Shown in pieces: positions 8,672 to 17,405 of a DNA stretch of 64,000 nucleotides; the stretch's first letter is position 1, and each line of letters starts with the position of its first letter. A program made the translations under genes and the position numbers. Location of the stretch: the NCBI RefSeq assembly GCF_900105495.1, contig NZ_FNTF01000002.1:595501-659500 (forward strand), written 5' to 3'. The stretch comes from Pseudomonas frederiksbergensis. GTDB taxonomy: Bacteria > Pseudomonadota > Gammaproteobacteria > Pseudomonadales > Pseudomonadaceae. The notes beneath the pieces are model-generated. The model was not told where the DNA came from. It ran no database searches and saw only the letters and a list, made by a program, of their open reading frames with translations.

Positions 8672-10267
8672 ATGCCCGTACCCGATCCGTTCCGCGAAGG
8701 CCTGGCCCGTGGCTGGAAAACCTACAACGGTTCACAACTGACCCAAGACCTGGCCCTCGAAGCGGACGTGGCGATTATCGGCAGCGGCGCGGGCGGCGGC
8801 ACCACCGCCGAAATCCTCAGCGCTGCGGGCTACAAGGTCTTGCTGATCGAGGAAGGCCCGCTCAAGACCAGCAGCGACTTCAAGATGCTCGAAGACCAGG
8901 CCTACACCAGCCTCTATCAGGAAGGCATTGGCCGCATGAGCAAGGACGGCGCGATCACCATCCTTCAGGGCCGCGCAGTGGGCGGCACCACGCTGATCAA
9001 CTGGACTTCAAGCTTTCGTACGCCGGACCCGACCCTCGACCACTGGGCCAAGGAACACGAGGTCAAAGGCCACACGCCGGCCGAGATGGCGCCGTGGTTC
9101 GAGAAAATGGAACAACGCCTGGGCGTCGCGCCCTGGATGATCCCGCCCAACGCCAACAACGACGTGATCCGCAAAGGCTGCGAAAAACTCGGCTATGCCT
9201 GGCATGTGATCCCGCGCAACGTGCGTGGCTGCTGGAACCTTGGCTACTGCGGCATGGGTTGCCCGACCAACGCCAAGCAATCGATGCTGGTCACGACCAT
9301 CCCGGCGGCGCTGGAAAAAGGCGGCGAGTTGCTCTATCTGGCTCGCGCCGAAAAGCTCTTGATCAGCGGCGACAAGGTCACAGGCTTGCACTGCGTAGCG
9401 ATGGACGACCGCTGCGTCGCACCTACCGGACACACGATCACGGTCAAGGCGCGGCATTACGTGCTGGCCGGTGGCGGGATCAACAGCCCGGCGCTGCTCA
9501 TGCGCTCCGAGGCGCCCGATCCGCACAAACGGTTGGGCAAACGGACGTTTCTACATCTGGTGAACATGTCGGCCGGGCTGTTCGATGAGGTGATCAACCC
9601 GTTTTTTGGCGCCCCACAATCAATCTATTCCGACCATTTCCAATGGCAGGACGGCACCACCGGAAAAATGTCTTACAAACTCGAAGTGCCGCCGCTGCAC
9701 CCGGCACTGGCGACGACCCTGCTCGGCGGTTTTGGCAAAGAAAACGCCCAGCACATGGAAAACCTGCCCCACACCCACGCCATGCTGGCATTGCTGCGGG
9801 ACGGCTTTCATCCGGACAGCCCCGGCGGCAGCGTCGAGTTGCGCGGTGACGGCACGCCGGTGCTCGACTATCAGGTTTCACCTTATACCTGGGACGGATT
9901 GCGTCGCTCGTTCCACAGCATGGCCGAGATCCAGTTCGCGGGCGGTGCCAAGGCGGTAATGCCCATGCACGCCGACGCTCGCTACGTGAAAACCCTGGCC
10001 GAAGCGCGCACGCTGATCGACGGCCTGAGCCTTGAGCTGTATCGCACACGCCTGGGCAGTGCCCATGTGATGGGCGGTTGCGCCATGGGTGAAGACCCGA
10101 AAAACGCCGTGGCCGACAGCCTCGGCCGGCATCATCAACTAGGCAATCTGTCGATTCATGACGGCTCGCTGTTCCCCACCAGCATTGGCGCAAACCCGCA
10201 ATTGTCGGTCTACGGGCTGACCGCGCAGCTGGCAACTTCTTTGGCCGAACGTTTGAAAAACCCATGA
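8672..10267 (+). CDS. laoA: GMC-family FAD-dependent alcohol dehydrogenase, LaoA-like
   Basis: The 531-residue flavoprotein has an FAD dinucleotide-binding motif near the N-terminus (AIIGSGAGGGTTAEIL, about residues 35-50), a second FAD contact GRAVGGTTLINWTSSFR, and the C-terminal GMC region with HVMGGCAMG and NPQLSVYGLTAQLATS. A cysteine-rich patch (RGCWNLGYCGMGCPTNAK) resembles GMC members linked to alcohol and gluconate dehydrogenases. By context it oxidises long-chain alcohols to aldehydes, passing electrons onward, before LaoC forms the fatty acid. An ATG with AGAGAACCTGAAG upstream gives the start. A palindromic repeat separates it from laoB. Confidence 0.85.
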   Translation: MPVPDPFREGLARGWKTYNGSQLTQDLALEADVAIIGSGAGGGTTAEILSAAGYKVLLIEEGPLKTSSDFKMLEDQAYTSLYQEGIGRMSKDGAITILQGRAVGGTTLINWTSSFRTPDPTLDHWAKEHEVKGHTPAEMAPWFEKMEQRLGVAPWMIPPNANNDVIRKGCEKLGYAWHVIPRNVRGCWNLGYCGMGCPTNAKQSMLVTTIPAALEKGGELLYLARAEKLLISGDKVTGLHCVAMDDRCVAPTGHTITVKARHYVLAGGGINSPALLMRSEAPDPHKRLGKRTFLHLVNMSAGLFDEVINPFFGAPQSIYSDHFQWQDGTTGKMSYKLEVPPLHPALATTLLGGFGKENAQHMENLPHTHAMLALLRDGFHPDSPGGSVELRGDGTPVLDYQVSPYTWDGLRRSFHSMAEIQFAGGAKAVMPMHADARYVKTLAEARTLIDGLSLELYRTRLGSAHVMGGCAMGEDPKNAVADSLGRHHQLGNLSIHDGSLFPTSIGANPQLSVYGLTAQLATSLAERLKNP

Positions 10268-10295
10268 AAATGGAGAATATTCCCATCGTCTATAG

Positions 10296-11217
<922 letters not shown>

Positions 11218-11250
11218 ATCAGATAATTTTGTAGCGGCTGTACCGGCCCT

Positions 11251-11345
11251 ATCGCGAGCAGGCTCGCTCCTACAGTGGAGATGTGTTGTTAACCAAATGT
11301 TGTGGGCAAAGGAATTCCACTGTGGGAGCGAGCCTGCTCGCGAAA
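11251..11345. repeat. Dispersed palindromic repeat, family B copy 3
   Basis: ATCGCGAGCAGGCTCGCTCC pairs with GGGAGCGAGCCTGCTCGCGA. It sits between the convergent fdx gene and the small membrane protein gene. Confidence 0.8.
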
Positions 11346-11378
11346 GGGCCATCAGCCACACCGAAGATGTAACTGACT

Positions 11379-11702
11379 TCACTCCGTCTGCTCAAACCCT
11401 TCCCCGATACACCCCAGACACCGCACGAACGCCGCTTTCGCCGGGTCGACCACCAACGCCTGCCCCGCATCGCCGACGCCGCCACCCAGCGCGGTAAACG
11501 GCAACGACAGCACAAACGCTCCGGCCCCGATCACCGTCGCCACCACCAGCAAAGGTCGGGCAATCAGCAAATCGCCGAGCATGGCGTACGCCGGGGGATT
11601 CTGGATGGTGTAGCGCGGGTCGCCGCTGCCGGTGTTTGCTGCCAGCGCTGGCGCACCGACGCTCAGCAGCAAAACGACGACAAGGGTTCGAAACAGGGTC
11701 AT
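11379..11702 (-). CDS. Small conserved inner-membrane protein
   Basis: The 107-residue protein starts with a signal-like segment ([21 protein letters not shown], cleavage likely after ALA) and has one further hydrophobic helix ([25 protein letters not shown]). A short C-terminal region has two cysteines ([10 protein letters not shown]). It resembles a small Pseudomonas protein family sometimes labelled multidrug transporter, but nothing in the sequence shows transport. It lies upstream of mutM on the same strand, 53 bases away. Function is unknown. Confidence 0.7.
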   Translation of the reverse strand: MTLFRTLVVVLLLSVGAPALAANTGSGDPRYTIQNPPAYAMLGDLLIARPLLVVATVIGAGAFVLSLPFTALGGGVGDAGQALVVDPAKAAFVRCLGCIGEGFEQTE

Positions 11703-11755
11703 GGCAGGGTCCTTGGGCTAGGCAATCAGAACACTGACTATAGACCCTAAGCGTT

Positions 11756-12568
11756 TCAGCTCTGACAACGTGGGCAAAACACGCTGGCGCGCTGCCCGAG
11801 CTTCACTTCCCGCAGTTCCGTGCCGCAGACCTTGCAGGGCGCACCGCCACGGCCGTACACGAACAGTTCCTGCTGGAAATAACCCGGCTGACCGTCCCCG
11901 CCGATAAAGTCGCGCAGTGTGGTGCCGCCGCGCTCGATAGCGGCCGCCAGGATGCGTTTGATCTCGATCGCCAGTTTCAGATAACGCGCCCGAGAGATGC
12001 TCTTGGCCTCACGACGCGGGTCGATACCGGCAGCGAACAACGCTTCGGTTGCGTAGATATTGCCCACGCCGACCACCACCGCGTTGTCCATGATGAACGG
12101 CTTGACCGCCATGGAACGCCCGCGGGACTGCTGGAACAAGCGCTCGCCGTCGAACAGGTCGGTCAATGGCTCCGGCCCCAGGCGAATCAACAACTCATGG
12201 TTGAGCGGGTCGAGACTCCAGAGCATCGCGCCAAACCGACGCGGGTCGGTGTAACGCAGGGCCAGGCCGGATTCCAGCTCGATGTCCACATGTTCATGCT
12301 TGGCCGCCGGCATGCCGACTTCCACCAGACGCAAATTACCCGACATCCCCAAATGGCTGATCAGCGTGCCGACTTCGGCATTGATCAGCAGGTACTTCGC
12401 GCGTCGCTCCACCAGCACGATGCGCTGGCCAGACAGCCGCACATCCAGGTCTTCGGGAATCGGCCAGCGCAAGCGCCGCTCACGCACGATCACCCGGCTG
12501 ACGCGCTGGCCTTCCAGGTGTGGCGCAATTCCGCGGCGGGTGGTTTCGACTTCAGGCAGTTCCGGCAT
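11756..12568 (-). CDS. mutM: Formamidopyrimidine-DNA glycosylase (Fpg)
   Basis: A bifunctional DNA glycosylase/AP lyase that removes 8-oxoguanine and formamidopyrimidines. The 270-residue protein starts PELPEVET, providing the catalytic N-terminal proline and glutamate, has the helix-two-turn-helix region ([15 protein letters not shown]) and ends in the Zn finger C-x2-C-x16-C-x2-C ([11 protein letters not shown] to FCPRCQS). The length is normal. The HDOD gene starts upstream on the same strand, so the two may be co-transcribed. Confidence 0.97.
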   Translation of the reverse strand: MPELPEVETTRRGIAPHLEGQRVSRVIVRERRLRWPIPEDLDVRLSGQRIVLVERRAKYLLINAEVGTLISHLGMSGNLRLVEVGMPAAKHEHVDIELESGLALRYTDPRRFGAMLWSLDPLNHELLIRLGPEPLTDLFDGERLFQQSRGRSMAVKPFIMDNAVVVGVGNIYATEALFAAGIDPRREAKSISRARYLKLAIEIKRILAAAIERGGTTLRDFIGGDGQPGYFQQELFVYGRGGAPCKVCGTELREVKLGQRASVFCPRCQS

Positions 12569-12596
12569 GGCGCTCTCGAATCAGGCTGTGCAACGC

Positions 12597-13466
12597 TCAG
12601 CGGTGAGCGCCAAGGTCACGAATCGTTTGTTTGAGGGACTCGAAGTCGTAGTCCGAGAGACCGACATAATCGAGAACCAGCGGTGCGATGCTGTCCCACT
12701 CGTGGTCATCACGCTGGTTGCCCAGCACCCGGAAGGACGCACAAATGTGCTCGGCCATTTTCAGGATCGCCAGCAGGTTTTTCAGCTGACTGTTGCGCGA
12801 CGACTCATCGCTGAAGATCGCCAACGCATTGTGGTGATTGGCGATGGCGGCGGTCACATGCTCCGGCAGGCGCCAGGATTTGGCGGTGTAATAACCCACC
12901 ACCGCATGGTTGGTATTGAACACCCGATTCTCGGTATCCACCACCCGGCATTCAGCGCTGGCGCTGGCGTAAGCCTCTTCCAGAACGGTCATGTAGTTGG
13001 GGAAGCGCTGGAGCATCAGCGGCACGCCGCAGTCATGGAACAGACCCAGGGCGTACGCTTCATCGCCAGCCTGGGTGCCGATGCGCTTGGCCAGGGTCAG
13101 GCAGGTCATCGCCACGTCCTGGGCGGTATCCCAGAAACGGTTCAAGGTGACGATGGTGTCGTCGTTCATCTCGCCCTTGATCGACTGCGCGTTGATCAGG
13201 TTGATGACCGAGCGGCTGCCCAGCAGGTTCACCGCACGCTGAATCGAGGCAATCTTGTTGCTCAAGCCGTAATACGGCGAATTGACGATTTTCAACAAGG
13301 CGCCAGAGAGGCCCGGGTCCTGGGAGATCAGCTTCGCGATCACCTCCAGATCCGGATCGGGCATGTACTGTTCCATCTGCAAATCCACCATGATTTGCGG
13401 CTGGGCCGGCACGCTGATGCCTTGCAGGGACTGTTGAATCTGTTCGGTGGTCAGCTCTGGGGACAT
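12597..13466 (-). CDS. HDOD-domain signalling protein
   Basis: The 289-residue protein consists mostly of an HDOD domain: PDLEVIAKLISQDPGLSGALLKIVNSPYYG, SIQRAVNLLGSRSVINLI, and the degenerate HD-like core LGLFHDCGVPLMLQRF followed by VVGYYTAKSWRLPEHVTAAIANHHN. HDOD proteins are non-catalytic relatives of HD phosphohydrolases found in signalling and stress pathways. No GGDEF, EAL or receiver domain is attached. It lies 28 bases upstream of mutM on the same strand, as in other pseudomonads. The specific role is unknown. Confidence 0.88.
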   Translation of the reverse strand: MSPELTTEQIQQSLQGISVPAQPQIMVDLQMEQYMPDPDLEVIAKLISQDPGLSGALLKIVNSPYYGLSNKIASIQRAVNLLGSRSVINLINAQSIKGEMNDDTIVTLNRFWDTAQDVAMTCLTLAKRIGTQAGDEAYALGLFHDCGVPLMLQRFPNYMTVLEEAYASASAECRVVDTENRVFNTNHAVVGYYTAKSWRLPEHVTAAIANHHNALAIFSDESSRNSQLKNLLAILKMAEHICASFRVLGNQRDDHEWDSIAPLVLDYVGLSDYDFESLKQTIRDLGAHR

Positions 13467-13550
13467 AAGTACACACTCTGGGACAGGCGGCGATTCTAAC
13501 CCTTATAAAGTTGGATCCGACACACTCGCCGGTATGTCATCGAAATTTCA

Positions 13551-13666
13551 TTGTGGCGAGGGGGTTTACCCCCGTTGGGGCGCGAAGCGGCCCCGTTTGG
13601 CGAATCTACGACTGCTTCGCAGCCGAACGGGGCGGTGCGACGTTTCGCTAAACCCCCTCGCCACAG
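13551..13666. repeat. Dispersed palindromic repeat, family C copy 1
   Basis: TTGTGGCGAGGGGGTTTACC at the left is mirrored by TAAACCCCCTCGCCACAG at the right, with an inner CGACTGCTTCGCAGCCG segment. It occupies the divergent gap between the HDOD gene and rlmI. Other copies lie at 40.8 and 46.8 kb. Confidence 0.8.
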
Positions 13667-13733
13667 GTCTATCGGCCAAACCGTGGCCGTGCGCAACACG
13701 CTATACTCCCGCTCTTTTTTCCGGAGCGACGTC

Positions 13734-14930
13734 ATGTCCCTGCCTAGCCTGCGCCTCAAAGCCAACGCCGACCGTCGCCTGCGAAACGGCCACTTGTGGG
13801 TCTACAGCAACGAAATCGATGTAGCCGCTACGCCTTTGCACGGTTTCAAGGCCGGCGACCAGGCGATCCTCGAAGCCGCCAGCGGCAAGCCGCTGGGCAT
13901 CGTTGCCATGAGCCCGAACAACCTGATCTGCGCCCGCCTCTTGTCGCGCGACATCAAGTTGCCGCTGGACAAGTCGCTGCTGGTGCATCGCCTGAACGTC
14001 GCGCTGTCCCTGCGCGATCGCCTGTTCGACAAGCCGTTCTATCGCCTGGTCTACGGCGATTCCGACCTGTTGCCAGGTCTGGTCGTCGATCGTTTCGGCG
14101 ACATCCTGGTGGTACAGATCGCTTCGGCGACCATGGAAGCCCATAAAGAAGACGTGATCGCAGCGCTGACCCAAGTGATCAAGCCTAGCGGCATTCTGTT
14201 CAAGAACGACTCCGCGGCCCGTGATGCCGAAGGCCTCAACCGCTACGTCGAAACCGTGTTCGGCCTGGTGCCGGAGTGGGTTGCGCTGGAAGAAAACGGC
14301 GTGAAATTCGAAGCGCCCGTCATCCAGGGACAGAAAACCGGCTGGTTCTACGACCACCGCATGAACCGCGCACGCCTGGCACCTTACGCCAAAGGCAAAC
14401 GCGTACTGGACCTGTACAGCTACATCGGCGGCTGGGGCGTGCAAGCGGCCGCGTTCGGCGCCAGTGAAGTGTTCTGCGTCGATGCATCGGCTTTCGCCCT
14501 CGACGGCGTCGAGCGCAACGCCGCGCTGAACGGTTTCGCCGACAAGATGACCTGCATTGAAGGTGACGTGTTCGAAGCCCTGAAAGAGCTGAAAGCCAGC
14601 GAAGAGCGTTTCGACGTGATCGTTGCCGATCCTCCGGCGTTCATCAAACGCAAAAAAGACATGAAGAACGGTGAAGGTGCCTACCGTCGCCTGAACGAGC
14701 AAGCCATGCGCCTGCTCAGCAAGGACGGCATCCTGGTCAGCGCTTCGTGCTCGATGCACCTGCCCGAGGACGATCTGCAGAACATCCTGCTGACCAGCGC
14801 CCGTCACCTGGACCGCAATATCCAGATGCTGGAGCGTGGCGGTCAGGGCCCGGATCACCCGGTTCACCCGGCCATCGCCGAAACCCGCTACATCAAGAGC
14901 ATCACCTGCCGTCTGCTGCCAAACAGCTGA
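13734..14930 (+). CDS. rlmI: 23S rRNA (cytosine-C5) methyltransferase, RlmI-like
   Basis: The protein is a SAM-dependent rRNA methyltransferase of the RlmI/RlmK class, expected to form m5C1962 in 23S rRNA. The 398-residue protein has an N-terminal PUA-like RNA-binding domain (LRLKANADRRLRNGHLWVYSNEID), SAM motif I VLDLYSYIGGWGVQAA, the DPPAF motif and the catalytic-cysteine region SCSMHLPEDD. The start at 13734 has CCGGAG 8 bases upstream; an earlier in-frame start runs through the repeat. A clear terminator follows, marking the edge of the accessory operon. Confidence 0.9.
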   Translation: MSLPSLRLKANADRRLRNGHLWVYSNEIDVAATPLHGFKAGDQAILEAASGKPLGIVAMSPNNLICARLLSRDIKLPLDKSLLVHRLNVALSLRDRLFDKPFYRLVYGDSDLLPGLVVDRFGDILVVQIASATMEAHKEDVIAALTQVIKPSGILFKNDSAARDAEGLNRYVETVFGLVPEWVALEENGVKFEAPVIQGQKTGWFYDHRMNRARLAPYAKGKRVLDLYSYIGGWGVQAAAFGASEVFCVDASAFALDGVERNAALNGFADKMTCIEGDVFEALKELKASEERFDVIVADPPAFIKRKKDMKNGEGAYRRLNEQAMRLLSKDGILVSASCSMHLPEDDLQNILLTSARHLDRNIQMLERGGQGPDHPVHPAIAETRYIKSITCRLLPNS

Positions 14931-14944
14931 TTTCGCCGGTATGA

Positions 14945-14982
14945 CAGGGAGCCAGTCGGCTCCCTGTTCTGTTATCTGTTAT
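14945..14982 (+). terminator. Rho-independent terminator of rlmI
   Basis: A perfect 9-bp stem (CAGGGAGCC 14945-14953, GGCTCCCTG 14958-14966) with a 4-base loop is followed by a T-rich tail TTCTGTTATCTGTTATT. It isolates the following peptide operon from rlmI transcription. Confidence 0.8.
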
Positions 14983-15131
14983 TGAATTCTCCAACTTCCT
15001 ACTCCAGCGGTCTTAATGACTTGTAGGATGCTTCGCTTTGCCTTATATATTTTCAGATAGAACTTACAAGATTCATTCACCCGTCAGATGAATCCGACAA
15101 AATTACTGGAACATTCCTACCCAATCTCCCC

Positions 15132-15159
15132 TTGATAAGAATTCATTACAAACTATGAT
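15132..15159 (+). promoter_or_regulatory. Sigma70-like promoter of the peptide/SagB/AurF operon
   Basis: TTGATA (15132-15137) and TATGAT (15154-15159) are 16 bases apart in an AT-rich region. Transcription would begin near 15166, leaving a leader of about 45 bases before the 23-codon peptide gene. No operator repeat is obvious. Confidence 0.6.
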
Positions 15160-15211
15160 TAAGTCGTCACAACGGAGTGACACTCACTATCAACTACAAG
15201 GAGTTTAAAAC

Positions 15212-15283
15212 ATGAAAGCAATTACTCTGGAAACCAACAAACTCGCCAACCTGGCTTTTCTGGTCGCACCAAAAGCCCGCTAA
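15212..15283 (+). CDS. 23-residue peptide, candidate precursor of a modified peptide
   Basis: A short open frame has one of the best ribosome sites in the window (AAGGAG at 15198-15203, 8 bases before ATG). The peptide begins MKAITLETNK, continues with LANLA, and ends FLVAPKAR; it has no Cys or Ser but has two Thr, two Asn and three Lys. It sits between a promoter and a terminator-like hairpin, ahead of genes for a SagB-type dehydrogenase, an AurF-type oxygenase and an exporter. That arrangement fits a highly expressed precursor peptide with readthrough to lower-expressed enzymes. Alternatively it is a regulatory leader peptide, but it has no run of one amino acid that would point to attenuation. 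I do not recognise a family. Confidence 0.65.
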   Translation: MKAITLETNKLANLAFLVAPKAR

Positions 15284-15289
15284 GTAAAT

Positions 15290-15327
15290 AAAACACTGGG
15301 GAGTGCCGGCTACCCAGCGTTTTCTAT
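15290..15327 (+). terminator. Hairpin between peptide gene and enzyme genes (partial terminator)
   Basis: An 11-position stem with one A/C mismatch (left arm 15290-15300, right arm 15313-15323, 12-base loop) ends in TTTT followed by CTAT. It lies 6 bases after the peptide stop and 27 bases before the SagB-type gene. It probably terminates most transcripts after the peptide or protects the short mRNA, letting some polymerase read into the enzyme genes. Confidence 0.6.
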
Positions 15328-15354
15328 GGCAAAAACCAGAGTGAGTCGTCAATC

Positions 15355-16431
15355 ATGCAGATAAACCCTTATATATTCATACTTCCTCGCACGCCCGACC
15401 AAATAGTCTGGGATTACAAGAACCACAAACAATTCGAATTGAATCTTGAATATTCAGCCCGTCTCGCACAGCTTATCGACAATCCTGAAAAGTTTGATGA
15501 CAACAACATAATCGACACGCAACTCCTGAATGCGGGAATACTCACATCTTCCATCCAGACTCCGCTTGAATGGGGCTGGGATGAACTGTCGAAGATATTT
15601 CATATCGGAACCAAGAACATTCCTTGTGAATATACTCCCCAGGATATTAATGAATGGTCGAGACACTACTTGGAGCATTGCGCCGAAGTACTGGCCACTC
15701 CCGCCCCGGAGACCCGACGCACAGAGCCGACAACCGAACGAATTGCCCTGCCTCAACCTTCCTGCTTCCCGGCAAAAGCGCTTGTAGCGACCTTGATCGA
15801 CCGAAAAACCTGTCGCTCCTTCACGGGTGAAAGAGTTTCTCTCGACGCTGTGGGCACGCTTTTGTATTTGTCCCTTGGCTATCTGCGTGAGCGCGACAAT
15901 GACATCGACGAAACCATCGCTGAAGGTCTCGGCGCCCGGCGCAGCAGCCCCTCCGGCGGAGGGTTGAATGCCTGCGACGGTTTTCTTCATGTTCAGAACG
16001 TCAGTGGCCTGGATCCTGGGCTCTACGCCTACCACCCCGACGAACATGCTCTGAGCTTCGTCAATCCAACGCCTGATTTGCCCTTGGGCCAGTTGTTGTG
16101 TGGGCAGCACTTCATCAACAACCTGCCAGTCGGGCTGTTCATCACCGCTCGCTTCGACAAACTGTGGTGGAAATATGAACACTCACGGGCCTACCGAATG
16201 GCTTATGTCGAGGCTGGTCATATCTCCCAGACCTTTCAACTGGTGGCCACCGCACTTGGGTTAAGCACCTGGCTGACGGGTGCACTGGCCGACGACCAGG
16301 TCGAAACGTTGCTGGGGATCGAGGACAGCGCCGAACAACCGTTGTTTTTTGTCGGCTGCGGCCAGAGTGACGGGCAAGTGATGTGCAAGGAATTGAAAGC
16401 ACTGCTAAGCAGCCGGGGGCCACAACAATGA
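15355..16431 (+). CDS. SagB/ThcOx-family nitroreductase-like FMN dehydrogenase
   Basis: The 358-residue protein carries a C-terminal SagB-type nitroreductase domain: TCRSFTGERVSLDAVGTLLYLSLGY (about 152-176), the FMN-binding ARRSSPSGGGLNACDGF (194-210), YAYHPDEHAL, and EAGHISQTFQLVATALGL (286-303). SagB enzymes oxidise azoline rings in peptide natural products or carry out other flavin-dependent dehydrogenations. The first 85 residues (WDYKNHKQFELNLEYSARL, later LLNAGILTS) look like a small winged-helix, possibly a peptide-recognition element. Several rare ATA codons occur at the start. The stop overlaps the next start as ATGA. No YcaO cyclodehydratase is present, so an azole product is not implied. 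Confidence 0.85.
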   Translation: MQINPYIFILPRTPDQIVWDYKNHKQFELNLEYSARLAQLIDNPEKFDDNNIIDTQLLNAGILTSSIQTPLEWGWDELSKIFHIGTKNIPCEYTPQDINEWSRHYLEHCAEVLATPAPETRRTEPTTERIALPQPSCFPAKALVATLIDRKTCRSFTGERVSLDAVGTLLYLSLGYLRERDNDIDETIAEGLGARRSSPSGGGLNACDGFLHVQNVSGLDPGLYAYHPDEHALSFVNPTPDLPLGQLLCGQHFINNLPVGLFITARFDKLWWKYEHSRAYRMAYVEAGHISQTFQLVATALGLSTWLTGALADDQVETLLGIEDSAEQPLFFVGCGQSDGQVMCKELKALLSSRGPQQ

Positions 16432-17405
16432 CCGAGCCTCGCACAGACGACCTGTCACTGCCCGACGCCTGGGCACAGCGCTACACCCTCGGTGACTGGA
16501 ACAGCCGAGCCTCGGTACGCACCAGCGAACATACCTATCAATTGCCATCCGATCTGGAACGGCAACTGGAAACACGACACTGGTTCCCGCCCGCCTTCCT
16601 GTCCTACCTGAATCACCCGGTGATCGAAGCCGCCGGCAGCGCGATCATCCATCGATTGTCGGCCAACCATCTGGTGTATTTCCTCGACTACACCACCCGG
16701 CTCGAACATCGGATCGTCAACCGCTCCGTGGAAACCATCGTCCACGATGAGCTCGGGGTGTCCATCCCCCGCCGAATGAAAACCGCCGCCCTCCAGCTGT
16801 ATACCGATGAGGGTTATCACGCGCTGTTCTCCAACAGTCTCGCCGAGCAGATCGCCGACCTCTACGGCATGAACCAGCGCCCGGTGATGCCACGTCGCAT
16901 TACCCGACTGAACGCCCTGCTTGACCAGGCACCTGACAGGCATAAGGCGCTGGCCTGGTTTCTCGTCGGTTTCGTGTCCGAGACCATCATCGCCCGGGAA
17001 CTGCTCGAGGTTTGCCGCAACGAGCTAGTGTCCAGCGTCCAGGAAATGCTCAGGGACCACCTCACCGACGAGGCCCGGCACAGTCGTTATTTTTGCCAAG
17101 TGTTCCATTATCTGTGGCTGACCCTGAACAGCAGCCAACGCACGTTCGCCGCGAAACTGCTGGTGGACATCATCCTGATGTTCTTTGAGGTCGATGAGCG
17201 ATGGCTGAAGGGAAGCCTGAACAGCGTGGACCTCGGGGAAAATTGTGTCGCAGAAATCCTCAGTACCTTGACCGGCCCGCAAGCCTGCCTTCAGCGCGCC
17301 CGATCAGGTGCTGGCGCGACGCTCCAGGCAATGGAGAAGGCAGGTTTTTTCGACCTGCCGTTTAACCAGCAGCTCTTCGCACAGGCGGGACTTGTCGATG
17401 GATGA
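16428..17405 (+). CDS. AurF-type di-iron oxygenase
   Basis: The 325-residue protein fits the p-aminobenzoate N-oxygenase (AurF) family. Two E-x(28-37)-D-E-x2-H iron-binding motifs are visible: E93 to D127-E128-x2-H131 (DEGYH) and E185 to D214-E215-x2-H218 (DEARH). Family members oxidise amines to hydroxylamine, nitroso or nitro groups, or make other oxidations using a di-iron site. The ATG at 16428 overlaps the SagB-gene stop, giving tight coupling. An in-frame start 45 bases earlier lies inside the preceding gene and lacks a ribosome site. The substrate is unknown; with a peptide gene upstream, a lysine or terminal amine of the peptide, or a derived amino acid, is possible. Confidence 0.85.
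   Translation: MTEPRTDDLSLPDAWAQRYTLGDWNSRASVRTSEHTYQLPSDLERQLETRHWFPPAFLSYLNHPVIEAAGSAIIHRLSANHLVYFLDYTTRLEHRIVNRSVETIVHDELGVSIPRRMKTAALQLYTDEGYHALFSNSLAEQIADLYGMNQRPVMPRRITRLNALLDQAPDRHKALAWFLVGFVSETIIARELLEVCRNELVSSVQEMLRDHLTDEARHSRYFCQVFHYLWLTLNSSQRTFAAKLLVDIILMFFEVDERWLKGSLNSVDLGENCVAEILSTLTGPQACLQRARSGAGATLQAMEKAGFFDLPFNQQLFAQAGLVDG

Noticed and set aside
8482..9588. 368-codon plus-strand frame overlapping laoA in another frame
   Set aside because: The laoA frame carries the full GMC signature; the alternative is rich in Arg, Gly and Gln with no domain.
15355..16431. Thiazole/oxazole-modified microcin pathway because of the SagB-type protein
   Set aside because: No YcaO cyclodehydratase is present, and the candidate peptide has no Cys or Ser and only two Thr.
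15355..17405. Mangotoxin (mgo) or pvf-type signal cluster because of the AurF-like oxygenase
   Set aside because: Those clusters include an NRPS and other genes absent here, and they do not have a SagB-type dehydrogenase or a short peptide gene.
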